Origin: a virus
DNA length: 64,000 nucleotides
Reading direction: 5' to 3' (one strand)
IMG/VR virus record: IMGVR_UViG_3300028925_005152
Location: 1 to 64,000 of that record
Both the position numbers and the translations under genes were made by a program. Positions 49,480 through 59,328 of the stretch are shown here, piece after piece. The notes beneath the pieces are model-generated. The model ran no database searches, was not told where the DNA came from, and saw nothing but the letters and a program-made list of their open reading frames with translations. The number at the start of each line of letters is the position of its first letter. Position 1 is the stretch's first letter.

Positions 49480-50535
49480 TTAATTTTTCTTTTCTTTCAT
49501 ATCAGGTTCTATGTCAACTTTAGTCATAGGTTTGCCTGTCATAGTTTTAGTTTCTTTCTTAGCATCTTTTTCTTCTTTCTTAGCATCTTCTAATTTCTTA
49601 AATGGGTTGTGTCCTTCATCAACACCCCACATCTTAGACATGATTTCACGCATAGATGAATTTTTCTTCTGCATTGCACCAACTGTTTCATTCCACAATT
49701 CCTCAGACTGGCCCGGAGTTGTGTCTAGTGTGTGTTTTGTGCGTTCTGGTGTACCAGCTTCAAAAGATTCTTTCTTCTCGTTGTCACCTTCCCAACCAGC
49801 ATCAATAGCATCGTAGAATTTCTTCTTATCGTCACCCTTTAATTCTGATGGAGATTTAACACCAAACTTTTTCATAGTAGCATTAAAGAACTTTTGATAT
49901 TCTTCTTTTCCACCAGATGCTTCCTGAACTTCTTCTTTCTTAGGAGCAACATGGTCGTATCCCATCTTCTTCATTCTTAGATGGTCAGCCATAGTGTCTG
50001 CTTTAAACCCTTTACCAGTTTTTGGGTCATACATCATGTGAGGTTTGAACTCATCTGCTTCTTCTTTGATGCCAGTGTCGTATAACTTCTTGCCGTCACT
50101 ATCTTTAAGAGTAGTTGCGTCATGTGGATTAAATTTATCATTACCTTCATTCTGTTTTCTTATAACAGCTGTAACTTTAGGGTCTTTAGACAATCCTTTT
50201 TTAATTTTTTCAATTGCACTCATAGCACCTGTCATATTACCACCAGCATATCTTTTATCTGATGCAATACCGATTGCCATCTTAATTTCTTTTGGCGAGA
50301 ATGCTTCATCAAGTTCAACTTCTTCCATAAGGTAAGCATCAACTCCAGCTGTACTTTTAAGTCTTTTCATCTGTGCAAACTTTTTTGCAGCATCATATGA
50401 AGTTTTTGCTTTAATGACCTCTTTACCTTTTGTAGCATGAACTACTGTGTATGTTCTTTCCTCATCAAGTTTACCACCAACTGCGGCCTTAATTGCTTCC
50501 TCAAGACTACCTGTTTTTGTATCAAAATATGCCAT
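49480..50535 (-). CDS. Conserved virion-type protein with ELDE motif
   Basis: The protein has 351 residues, rich in Lys and Glu. A segment reading MEEVELDEAFSPKEI near residue 71 matches ELDE-type elements in the next gene. The C-terminal third is highly charged and probably flexible. The family is typical of marine T4-like phages; no enzyme motif seen. Confidence 0.65.
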   Translation of the reverse strand: MAYFDTKTGSLEEAIKAAVGGKLDEERTYTVVHATKGKEVIKAKTSYDAAKKFAQMKRLKSTAGVDAYLMEEVELDEAFSPKEIKMAIGIASDKRYAGGNMTGAMSAIEKIKKGLSKDPKVTAVIRKQNEGNDKFNPHDATTLKDSDGKKLYDTGIKEEADEFKPHMMYDPKTGKGFKADTMADHLRMKKMGYDHVAPKKEEVQEASGGKEEYQKFFNATMKKFGVKSPSELKGDDKKKFYDAIDAGWEGDNEKKESFEAGTPERTKHTLDTTPGQSEELWNETVGAMQKKNSSMREIMSKMWGVDEGHNPFKKLEDAKKEEKDAKKETKTMTGKPMTKVDIEPDMKEKKN

Positions 50536-50537
50536 CT

Positions 50538-52448
50538 TTATTTCCCCTTTATAGCATTGAGTAAGCCTTTATATGACTTAGCGATTGTTGTTTGAAACTT
50601 CATTTTATCTTGAGGTTTCATTTTACTGTGTACATCTAATATTTTCTGTGCGATTGCAGCTGGAACTTTTTGTTTTCCACTTGCAAATTCTACATCTTTC
50701 TTTCCATTCATATCAACAGACTTTTTAAGTTGCAGAATAATATTCTTTGAAGCTAGTGCTACATCTTTTGATGATGCATCGTCATCAACATCAGCAGGAT
50801 CAATGAGTTCATTGATTGGTACTTCAATACCTTGAGTTCCTAAAATTCTTGAAATACCACTTGCATAAGATTTCATAGTATCAAATTCAGTTCCTTCTTC
50901 TAAATCTACTTCTTCTTTATACATGTTAAGTTCATATCTTTTATTATCAAGATTAGCAACTTGAACTTGGATTGCTTTCTTGCCATCTGTTCCAACTAAA
51001 CGATAAGAGTTTGTCTTACCAGAAGATGGTTTTTTAGGGCCAGATGCAACTTCCCTATCAATTTCTTTAGGGTCAACAGTGATACCAAACTTTTTCTTTG
51101 CAAAAGTATATGAGTGTTGCATTGCATCAGAGAATGATTTGTGATATAGTTCGTAACCAGTAGAAGACTTAGCTTCGTCAAGTTCAGCAGACTCTTTAAA
51201 AGATTGACCCATCAACTTATCAGCTGCTTTTTGACTTAAAGGTTTCTTCAGTGCGACTACCTTCAAAGTGTTCTTATTTTTAACTGACATAGGTGGACGT
51301 TCAGCAGAATTTTTAGACTGTTTTACTTGTTCTTCACTAGACGCCATTGAAACAACTTCGTTGCGGTTAGCGGTGTCAACAAGAACATGCGAAATCTTAA
51401 CTGCTTCATCAAGTTCAACTTCTTCATTAACAAATTTCTTGAGATGAGATGGAATATCATCACTAATGGGGTCTTTACCACGCTTCTTACGATATACTAA
51501 TTCTGCAGCAATCGCATCACCTTCATCACTAATATGGTCAAACTCAAAATCTGTTAGTCCTCTACCTTTTTCATTAGTTTTAGATTTCAACATTTTTTGA
51601 ATTTGTGTTGATCTTTTCCTTAAAGCATTATCTGTTGCTCTTGTAATCTTACGAATATCTTTTTTAGTTCCATTAAATACTTCATCAAGTTCAACTTCTT
51701 CACTCATTAATGAATCGTGATTCTTAATTGCATATTCCTCAGCATCTTTTCTGTCTTTAAATAGTTTTACTTCATTACCTTTTGTATCAAACACACAGAA
51801 CATATCTGGGTTCTTTTTACTCTTAGCAACATGATCTCTTGGATTCATAGTATCAGGTTCAACTTCTTCTTTCTTAAATGGTTTTTTATCATGACCCATC
51901 AACTTATCATGGTTTTTAAGAGAATATTCTCTAGCATCATCTTCATCTTTAAATAGTTTTACTTCTTCGCCATTTGTATCAAACACAGCGAACATGTCTT
52001 TATTCTTTTTACTCTTGCCAACGTGTCGACTTGTAGGCACTAACTCATCAAGTTTAACAGATTCTACTTTCGCATCAAGGTAGTCTGCCATACCGTCTAG
52101 TTTATCAACTGCGACTGCGACTTTGTTTGTCCACCATGAGGGAAGCGAATCTTCTGGACTCAACTTAGAAAGTTCACCAGACATCTTTGTAAGAGCTGAC
52201 ATAGCAACCTTAACATTAGTTATTGCAGAAGCAACATCTGTATGACCGCTTTCCTCAATCTCAGTTTCTTCGTCTTTATTTTTAGATTTATTTTTCTTAG
52301 AGATTGCAATTGCAGCCTGTTGTTCAGGAGATACTGCTTCGTTGACACCTTCTTGTAAAGGAGCCCACGATGTTGTTTGTGGTTTTAACTTACTGGAATC
52401 AAACGATCTCGCTTGTTCCAATAACTCTGACATTCTAACTGTGCTCAT
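50538..52448 (-). CDS. Large charged virion-type protein with internal repeats
   Basis: The protein has 636 residues. Two near-identical units (about residues 142-183 and 211-252) each contain VAKSKKNPDMF-like and VFDTKGNEVKLFKD-like runs. Four or more E-(V/A)-(E/D)-L-(D/E)-E elements punctuate the chain. I know this composition from large conserved virion or internal head proteins of marine T4-like phages; role unknown. Four bases separate it from the gene upstream. Confidence 0.65.
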   Translation of the reverse strand: MSTVRMSELLEQARSFDSSKLKPQTTSWAPLQEGVNEAVSPEQQAAIAISKKNKSKNKDEETEIEESGHTDVASAITNVKVAMSALTKMSGELSKLSPEDSLPSWWTNKVAVAVDKLDGMADYLDAKVESVKLDELVPTSRHVGKSKKNKDMFAVFDTNGEEVKLFKDEDDAREYSLKNHDKLMGHDKKPFKKEEVEPDTMNPRDHVAKSKKNPDMFCVFDTKGNEVKLFKDRKDAEEYAIKNHDSLMSEEVELDEVFNGTKKDIRKITRATDNALRKRSTQIQKMLKSKTNEKGRGLTDFEFDHISDEGDAIAAELVYRKKRGKDPISDDIPSHLKKFVNEEVELDEAVKISHVLVDTANRNEVVSMASSEEQVKQSKNSAERPPMSVKNKNTLKVVALKKPLSQKAADKLMGQSFKESAELDEAKSSTGYELYHKSFSDAMQHSYTFAKKKFGITVDPKEIDREVASGPKKPSSGKTNSYRLVGTDGKKAIQVQVANLDNKRYELNMYKEEVDLEEGTEFDTMKSYASGISRILGTQGIEVPINELIDPADVDDDASSKDVALASKNIILQLKKSVDMNGKKDVEFASGKQKVPAAIAQKILDVHSKMKPQDKMKFQTTIAKSYKGLLNAIKGK

Positions 52449-52452
52449 ATTC

Positions 52453-55062
52453 CTATCCCTTCATTAAATCGGTTACAGATTTGCCAGACCAAAACTTGCA
52501 AGACCAATATCCTGCTGTAGTTTTATCTTTTTTCTGATCGCAATTGTGTCTAGCTCTGAATGCTTTTCTTCTTTCTGGGTCATCTCGTTTGATTTCCATA
52601 TTTGGATCACCAAATTCTACCTTGACCACATTTCCTTTATCATTTTTAACATAGACTTTGTATTTCTTAACATCACCTTTTGTGGGATTATTAAGTTCTT
52701 TACCACTATTCTTGTCGGTTTCTGTTATTTCACCCCAACTATTTAGGGATTCTGATTGGTTGACTTTAAAACTTGCGGCTAGTTCTTTCGGTAATTTCTT
52801 CTGAACAACTAATTTGTTAATATATGCAACTAAAGCTCTTGCATCTATCTTTGTTTTAAACTGTTTAACCGCAGTTGCAGCAGCATTACTGTGAGTTTTT
52901 TGTGGATTATCCCTTACTAACTCTGCATATCTTTTAACAACTGCGTCATATTCTTGTGGATGAGAGATTTTGTAAATTGCATCAAATACCATCTTACCTA
53001 AAGTTTTTTCTGATATTTCTGTTTCCTCTGGAACACAGTTTGGTACTTGTTTGCCACCTTTTGTTTTCATACCAACTTGTTTAAAACCATCCCAACAAGG
53101 ATTTTCTTCGGTGACACAATCATCACAGCATATTTCTACTGATTCTCCACGAACTTGTTTTGCAAGGTCAGCATCTGCTTTGCCCCATGTACCCGCAGAC
53201 TTAGTAGCAAAAGAGTTAACTCTTGCAAATGCCCATTGTTGTGGAGTTGTGCCGGGCCGATGTCCTGTCTTCCATGCAGCCATTCCTCTATCGTATACTT
53301 TCTTCAGAATGCTGTATGACATACCAGTTTTTTTAGCTTTCTTTGTAAGAGCTTCTATTGCTTCTGTGGTCAGTTCTTCACCAGCAGCAAAAGGGCCTCC
53401 AGTACCAAGTACTTCGTGTCCTTTTTTATTTTTCTTAGGAATCATACCATAGTCGGTTGCTTCATTCTTTGATAAAAATGCAGCGATTGCCATTTCTTTG
53501 CGTTTTTCTTTAGACTTACCTTTAAACTGTGGAGAATCAGACTTCTCGAAATCATCAATGTAATCACCCATGTCTGCGTCTTTACCAAGAACTTCATTTA
53601 TTTTAGAAGTATCGGTTGCCATAAATGGGCCTCTTCTAATAGTTTTAAATGGAAGTTTAACTTCATTACCAAAGATTTCTTTTGGATGAATAATATTAAA
53701 TGTAACTATTTCAGTAGAGTTGTTAATTTTTACCAACTCCATGTCTATTTCTTTATATACTTTACCTTTAAATTTAAGACCATGTGCAGTTACAAGTTTC
53801 TGAACCTTACCACGAGAATTGACTGCTTGTTTTGCTCTTACTTCATCTATAGAGGCCTCACCATACATTTTCTTAAAGTCTTTAGTGTGAGTAGATAGTT
53901 TAGTTTTAGCTGATGCATCGCCGGGCGCTGGCCCTGCTTTCTTTTTGTTGAAGTGTGCGGCACGTTTGTCTTTAGTAGACTTTGCCATATCACTATAATA
54001 CTTTGCGGGTTGAGTACCTTTCTTATCTTTAATCTCTTTGTCTTGTTTTACTTCTCTTAATCTTGGTTCTCTACGATTCTTTGATGGGTCTTCCATTTTC
54101 AAATTAGAGGGGTCATTGTTTAGAGGATTATTGTCTTTATGTCCTACATCTTTACCCTCTACTGCTTTGTCACCCATAATTCTACGAGCTTTGTTTCTTG
54201 AAGAGCGTCTTGCAATCTGTTCTGGTGTTCCTTGATAATTTGCGTATTCTTTTTTATAGTCTCGTTCTACTATATCGTGTAACCAAGTCTTATGCACTTT
54301 ACCATCTTCTGATACAAATGTTAAATAGTTTGTACCTTTGTTAATAACTTTACCTTCGTGACCATGAGATTCTACAATATCACCCACATTCCAAAGTTTG
54401 CCGGTAAGATACAAATCTCTGAGTGTTTCAAAGTCTGTCATCTCACCCATATCTCGTTCTTCACGAATGCCCATATTCTTACGAACATCGTTATAGAGTT
54501 TTAGTGAATCTTTAAAGGTAGACGGAACACCAGTTTTGAATGAATCGAAATCACCAGAAGATGCTGCAGCTCGCATCTTAGACGCAGACATACCCGAAAC
54601 ACCTTCTGCGTCTGGGTCGCGTTCACCAGCAGACACAACTTTGATATCATCAAAACTATAAAAACCATGTTTAGAATCTACACCATTATATTTATTGAGG
54701 AGAGTATTAAACTCTGTGACTCTATCAGAACCAACAACCATTACAATAGAACGATGTCTTTTTTTGTGTAACTCTACTGCGGCTTCAAGAGCAGTTCTTG
54801 ATTTGCTTACTGTGATATTGCCTTTATATTTTGGAAACATTTTCCTCATATATGCAATTTTTAGTGCATGAGGTAATGGGTCTTTCTTAGCGTTTTGCGA
54901 ATGTGATGGATACACATACATCGCAGAACCAGCGTTATTAGATTGTTGTTTTGCAAGTGCATCTATGAGTTTTTCGTGGCCCGTAGTCGGTGGATTGAAT
55001 CTACCAAAGGTAAATACAGCTATATCCCCACGAACCTCTACAATATCTCTAAAATTTTTCAT
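52453..55062 (-). CDS. Mosaic protein: nucleotidyltransferase, HNH-like and other segments
   Basis: The protein has 869 residues. Residues 10-180 form an NMNAT-like nucleotidyltransferase domain: FTFGRFNPPTTGH at 18-29 carries the T/HxGH motif, and GMSASKMR the ISSTxxR-like motif. A segment near 290-330 reads VGHKDNNPLNNDPSNL, an HNH-like element. A third block, DRGMAAWKTGHRPGTTPQQW near residue 605, is a family I know from many phages, and a C-terminal block contains a FRARHNC element. Such mosaics occur in marine T4-like phages; whether the enzyme acts in the virion is unknown. Confidence 0.75.
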   Translation of the reverse strand: MKNFRDIVEVRGDIAVFTFGRFNPPTTGHEKLIDALAKQQSNNAGSAMYVYPSHSQNAKKDPLPHALKIAYMRKMFPKYKGNITVSKSRTALEAAVELHKKRHRSIVMVVGSDRVTEFNTLLNKYNGVDSKHGFYSFDDIKVVSAGERDPDAEGVSGMSASKMRAAASSGDFDSFKTGVPSTFKDSLKLYNDVRKNMGIREERDMGEMTDFETLRDLYLTGKLWNVGDIVESHGHEGKVINKGTNYLTFVSEDGKVHKTWLHDIVERDYKKEYANYQGTPEQIARRSSRNKARRIMGDKAVEGKDVGHKDNNPLNNDPSNLKMEDPSKNRREPRLREVKQDKEIKDKKGTQPAKYYSDMAKSTKDKRAAHFNKKKAGPAPGDASAKTKLSTHTKDFKKMYGEASIDEVRAKQAVNSRGKVQKLVTAHGLKFKGKVYKEIDMELVKINNSTEIVTFNIIHPKEIFGNEVKLPFKTIRRGPFMATDTSKINEVLGKDADMGDYIDDFEKSDSPQFKGKSKEKRKEMAIAAFLSKNEATDYGMIPKKNKKGHEVLGTGGPFAAGEELTTEAIEALTKKAKKTGMSYSILKKVYDRGMAAWKTGHRPGTTPQQWAFARVNSFATKSAGTWGKADADLAKQVRGESVEICCDDCVTEENPCWDGFKQVGMKTKGGKQVPNCVPEETEISEKTLGKMVFDAIYKISHPQEYDAVVKRYAELVRDNPQKTHSNAAATAVKQFKTKIDARALVAYINKLVVQKKLPKELAASFKVNQSESLNSWGEITETDKNSGKELNNPTKGDVKKYKVYVKNDKGNVVKVEFGDPNMEIKRDDPERRKAFRARHNCDQKKDKTTAGYWSCKFWSGKSVTDLMKG

Positions 55063-56300
55063 TTATCCCAGCTCTTAATTGCAGTAAAGTTGTTAAACGA
55101 GAACTCCATTCTGTCCACTAGTTTAACAGCACCACCACTGACTCTATCAATAGCAACATAACCCTCTGGGTTAGTTACTTTAAATCCATTTGCGGTCTTA
55201 ATAAAGGTATTTGTTAATCCCTTTACACTATTTAGTTTATTTACAATCTGTGATTTTGCATCAACCAAATAGTTCTGAAATGTAATGATTTGTATCAAAT
55301 TATTAGTATGTTTTCCTACTTCTCGTACATATTCTTTCTGTATTTTAGTATATTTATCTTTACCAGCAACACTCTTTGCTTTATCAATCTGTTTCTGGAT
55401 TGACATCTCAACCCACTTTTCATATCCTTTTGCGTGTGCTTTGGGATTAGTAATCTTCTCTCCCGCACGAACCTTGCTGTTATTGTATGTCTTGAGTGAT
55501 GCACCAGCGATTGCACCTGTCATACTTTCCTGTAGATTAAGAAACTTCTTTAGTTGTGTTGCGTTAATTCTTTTGAAAGTAGAACCAGTAGAAGACAATG
55601 CAGCAGTTACCGCAGCTGTTTCTTTTGAGTTCATTGTAGCACTACCTGATACATCTTTATAAGTTGCATCGTCCATCCAAACTGAAGACAGGTTTTTCAG
55701 TCCTCTAATGTCTGCACCAAATGATGCTTTCATATCTTGTAATGCTTTACCTGTGTATGTGGTATGCCAAACGATACCAACTTTTGCGTTGTTAATACTC
55801 TTACCAAGATCAGAATCAACAGGTGCAGCATAAACAATAGTATTAGGTTGGAAAGTATAGTAATTAACACCATCAATGGTATCTGTGTTCACATCATTGG
55901 TGAACATAAGGTCACCCTGCAATACATTTTTAATACCAAGCTTTGAAAACTCTGCTAATGCAACTTTAAATTTTTCGTTAAGTGTCCCTGATAGGTCATC
56001 GTCTATTTCTTTATTTGATTTGTATAGTTTAGGGTTGACATTAAATACTGATTTCTTCGCAACAAAAAACTTACCATCTTCTGGGTCGATACCAGCGAAT
56101 ATCGCAGGCGCACCATCCCACTTGACAGTCATGTTAATTGAAGACCGAGCATTACCAGCAAGCATATCTCTTAGTGAAAGTAGGAAGTTGATTGCAGCTC
56201 TACCACCATCAACTCCATAGTTAAGGATTTCATCTTCCAGATGCTCTAGGTGTAAGTTCTTACCACCCTTGTCTTCTGTTAATTGTGTGAATGATATCAT
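55059..56300 (-). CDS. DUF6267-type protein with a ligase-like K-x-D-G motif
   Basis: The protein has 413 residues. NLHLEHLEDEILNYGVDGG and the block TVKWDGAPAIFAG identify the DUF6267 family. K60-W-D-G63 is the motif I pattern of nucleotidyl-transferring ligases, and FFVAKKSVF and NVLQGDLMF could be later ligase motifs. I infer an AMP-transferring enzyme; no member is known to me to be characterised. It overlaps the mosaic gene by four bases. Confidence 0.75.
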   Translation of the reverse strand: MISFTQLTEDKGGKNLHLEHLEDEILNYGVDGGRAAINFLLSLRDMLAGNARSSINMTVKWDGAPAIFAGIDPEDGKFFVAKKSVFNVNPKLYKSNKEIDDDLSGTLNEKFKVALAEFSKLGIKNVLQGDLMFTNDVNTDTIDGVNYYTFQPNTIVYAAPVDSDLGKSINNAKVGIVWHTTYTGKALQDMKASFGADIRGLKNLSSVWMDDATYKDVSGSATMNSKETAAVTAALSSTGSTFKRINATQLKKFLNLQESMTGAIAGASLKTYNNSKVRAGEKITNPKAHAKGYEKWVEMSIQKQIDKAKSVAGKDKYTKIQKEYVREVGKHTNNLIQIITFQNYLVDAKSQIVNKLNSVKGLTNTFIKTANGFKVTNPEGYVAIDRVSGGAVKLVDRMEFSFNNFTAIKSWDK

Positions 56301-57491
56301 TTAAAATCCACCAAATTTATATCCATCACCAGATGCAGTAATTTTTACACCAAGTAAATCTAAAGCAACATCTAAACCTTTAATTAAAAATGCTTTTATT
56401 TTATTCCACACTTTATTAAGAAATCTTGAAATCCAACTTTTAACTACTTTTACAGCTTTAGAAAAAACACTTTCTTGTAAAATTTCTTTATCTGTTTCCC
56501 TAATACTTTCTGTTATAATATTATCAAGTATTTCATTTTCTTCTTTGTAAATACCTTTTAAAGCAGTCCAAGCACGACCACCAGTGCCAGAAGTTTTGAA
56601 CGATATGTTAAATTTAGTTTTACTTGTATAACTATTAACCAATTTTTCATCTATAGCGATAAAATCGCTTGAACCATCATCATCAAATTTCATCATGTGA
56701 GTTGCTGTAGATTCTTTATCTGCAAACTTAGCTTTTCCAGACATAGCTTCTCTCACAACTTCTTTCTTAATTTCATTAGTTTGAAAAATTTCATTAAGAG
56801 CATTTGTCATAGCTGATTGTTTAGTCAAAGAATCTTTAACCAAGTTTTTTAATTTTGTATCAACTTTTATTTTGCCAGTAGAAATTTTACCAATCTGACC
56901 ACCAGCTGGTAACTTAAAAGAAACATATTGTTTTTCTATATCTTTATTTAATTTATTCCATGCTGTATCAAATGATTTTGATTTAATACTATCTGGTGCA
57001 TTATCATAAGCAAATCCTAATGTGGCAAGAGTTTCAGATTGACCACCAGACATTAATTGAGAACCACCATATTTTTTAAGACTAATATTTTTTCCTGTCA
57101 GTTTCATATCTGTTTTAGGTGTTTTTGTTGGCGATGATGCAGATTTGCCCGTCATCTTTATAAAGTAATTATCCCACTCTTTAGTCAAAGTTCCTTTTCC
57201 CTGACCATAGTGTGTCATAATGTTAGATGGATTACCAAAAGAATTTTCTACTATCTTTTGACCAATTGGAAGGACTTCTTGATGTTTGGGTTTAAATTCA
57301 CTTATTTCAGCAGCAGATATGGCATCTTCTTCTGACAAACCACTTTTCATATTATATGCCACGCAAATTACTTTTTCCCAATCTGCTGCTGGCATTTTAG
57401 CTTCAGATAAAAAAGACTGAACTTTATCTACAGGTGCAGTAAAGTTTTCCTGAATAGGTCTAAGTTGACGAACAGACTTTCGTAACGACAT
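56301..57491 (-). CDS. Conserved marine T4-like phage protein with amphipathic C-terminus
   Basis: The protein has 396 residues. The first half is polar, with a patterned block KMPAADWEKVICVAYNMKSG near residue 32. The C-terminal 60 residues (VVKSWISRFLNKVWNKIKAF) form amphipathic helices that could associate with a membrane. It is read from the late promoter at 57527-57534 and precedes the DUF6267 gene without a gap. Confidence 0.6.
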   Translation of the reverse strand: MSLRKSVRQLRPIQENFTAPVDKVQSFLSEAKMPAADWEKVICVAYNMKSGLSEEDAISAAEISEFKPKHQEVLPIGQKIVENSFGNPSNIMTHYGQGKGTLTKEWDNYFIKMTGKSASSPTKTPKTDMKLTGKNISLKKYGGSQLMSGGQSETLATLGFAYDNAPDSIKSKSFDTAWNKLNKDIEKQYVSFKLPAGGQIGKISTGKIKVDTKLKNLVKDSLTKQSAMTNALNEIFQTNEIKKEVVREAMSGKAKFADKESTATHMMKFDDDGSSDFIAIDEKLVNSYTSKTKFNISFKTSGTGGRAWTALKGIYKEENEILDNIITESIRETDKEILQESVFSKAVKVVKSWISRFLNKVWNKIKAFLIKGLDVALDLLGVKITASGDGYKFGGF

Positions 57492-57526
57492 ACTTCAATG
57501 ACTCCATCTACATATAGTTTATATAC

Positions 57527-57534
57527 TATTTATA
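57527..57534 (-). promoter_or_regulatory. Late-type promoter TATAAATA
   Basis: The exact motif on the minus strand, 36 bases before the ATG at 57491. It lies in the 48-base gap after the helicase gene. Confidence 0.65.
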
Positions 57535-57539
57535 AGAGA

Positions 57540-58955
57540 TTAAACCTTGAAATCGTTGTATGCAGCCATGCGTTTATCGGCTGTAGATTTTGATCCAAAG
57601 CTTGTATTGTCAAATACTGGTTTATCTTGACCACTATCTACCAAGTCCTCTTGTTCTCTATTATCTACATCATACAATCTCATTTTACTTCTGTCAATAC
57701 CTAAAACGAATCTTTTGTTCATAGTAGGGTCATTGTATCGGTTTTTGAGTTGTTTTACTACAATTTGGTTTAATCCATCAAGTTCTTCATTAGATATGAG
57801 AGCAAACATAAAATCTGCTGTCGCGGGTAAACCAAACGATTCAGATGTGTCCTCAAGTCCAATGTCGGTTGAAGTGAATCCACCTCTCGTTGTCTGTGTT
57901 GCTGACATGATCGGTACATTAGTTTCAACGGCAAGTCCTCTAAGTTCTTCTGCAATACTCTTGATATAAGTGTAAGAGTTGACATTAGCTGCACCTTTCA
58001 ATCTACTTGATGCACATATATTTAGATAGTCAATAAAAATCATATCTGGTTTGAAAGACCTTTTGATTGATAGTTCTTTGAGCAAACCACGAAAGTGTGC
58101 AGAGTGAGCAGATGCAGTTGGATACTCTTTGATAATTAACTTACCATTAGTCTTTTTCTGAATTTTCTTAATCTTGTTTTCAAACATAGACTTTGGTAGA
58201 TCGTGCAAGTCTTCCATAGAAACATTCAGTAGGTTTGCATCAATGCGTTCTGCGATGCGTTCCTCAGCCATTTCTAAAGTTATGTAGAGTACATTCTTAC
58301 CTTGAGATAAACAGTTTGCAGCCATGTGACACATAAACAGAGATTTACCAACACCTGTACCAGCCAGTGCAATATTCAAAGTCTTCTGTGGTAATCCACC
58401 CTTTGTAATCTTGTTGAAAAACTCTAGGTCAAATGGTATGCGTTCTTCTATTTTATGATAGAAGTCAAATCTTGCGATGCTGTCGTCAAAGTAATCATGA
58501 CCAACAGCATTATCAAAAGATACGGCAAGGGCATCTGTGAGCAGACTTGGTATAGAGTCTGCGCCACGATTCTTATCTTTTCCATCAATAATTGATATAC
58601 CTTCAACAATTGCATTGTAAATCGCCTTATCTTTACAGAACTTTTCAGTAGTATCAACCAACCACTCCATATCAACATCTGTTGCATCAAGTGTTTTGAG
58701 AATCTCTACAATCTTTTGGTGTTCGTTTTCGGTTAAATCTTTACGAGTTTCAATCTCAATCTCTAAAGAAATCTTTGTTGGCATCTTTCGATACTTATCA
58801 ACAAAACTTGTAATTTCTTCAAAGACGACTCGTTCTTCTTTGACAGCAAAATAATCTGGTTTAATGAATGGTAATACCTTTCGGCAATATTCTTCATTAT
58901 GGACTAAATTACTTAACGCTGTCCGTTCTATCGTTTGGTTCGTCAATTGATCCAT
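57540..58955 (-). CDS. 41: Replicative DNA helicase gp41 (DnaB-like)
   Basis: The protein has 471 residues; T4 gp41 has 475. The N-terminal helical domain is followed by a RecA-type core: Walker A ALAGTGVGKSLFM, Walker B DMIFIDYLNI, and later motifs with SATQTTRGG. It unwinds the fork with primase gp61. It overlaps the gene upstream by 46 bases. Confidence 0.93.
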   Translation of the reverse strand: MDQLTNQTIERTALSNLVHNEEYCRKVLPFIKPDYFAVKEERVVFEEITSFVDKYRKMPTKISLEIEIETRKDLTENEHQKIVEILKTLDATDVDMEWLVDTTEKFCKDKAIYNAIVEGISIIDGKDKNRGADSIPSLLTDALAVSFDNAVGHDYFDDSIARFDFYHKIEERIPFDLEFFNKITKGGLPQKTLNIALAGTGVGKSLFMCHMAANCLSQGKNVLYITLEMAEERIAERIDANLLNVSMEDLHDLPKSMFENKIKKIQKKTNGKLIIKEYPTASAHSAHFRGLLKELSIKRSFKPDMIFIDYLNICASSRLKGAANVNSYTYIKSIAEELRGLAVETNVPIMSATQTTRGGFTSTDIGLEDTSESFGLPATADFMFALISNEELDGLNQIVVKQLKNRYNDPTMNKRFVLGIDRSKMRLYDVDNREQEDLVDSGQDKPVFDNTSFGSKSTADKRMAAYNDFKV

Positions 58956-59328
58956 CCTCTGCTTGAGTTATAATAATATGGTATAGAATATCTCCAATAA
59001 GTTTAAAGAAATCTTCTCCAAACTTTTCTTTGTCGTATCCATTGTTCTCTATTATATCATATTTAAACTCTAAACGCAATGCCTCTCCATCAACTATTTT
59101 AGATTCATCTGGAATAGTGACTTGGCCATACTTATAGACGACACCAGAATAATCTGTTTCATCTGTAAGACCAATGCAAGTAACATCTGGTTCTTCTTTG
59201 GTGTTAAGAAAAAGAAATTTCTTTGTGATGGGGTCTTGTAGAATTTGTTCTACTGTTGGTAAACTAGTAGGTGCATCAGCAGTTTTACTTCTAATTGGTT
59301 GACCGAATTGGTCTAATAACTCAGACAT
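58909..59328 (-). CDS. Conserved phage protein, unknown function
   Basis: The protein has 139 residues, acidic, with a beta-rich middle (DYSGVVYKYGQVTIP) and a C-terminal helix. It is conserved between gp41 and 2OG/UvsX genes in marine T4-like phages. It overlaps both neighbours, by 46 and eight bases. Confidence 0.65.
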   Translation of the reverse strand: MSELLDQFGQPIRSKTADAPTSLPTVEQILQDPITKKFLFLNTKEEPDVTCIGLTDETDYSGVVYKYGQVTIPDESKIVDGEALRLEFKYDIIENNGYDKEKFGEDFFKLIGDILYHIIITQAEDGSIDEPNDRTDSVK

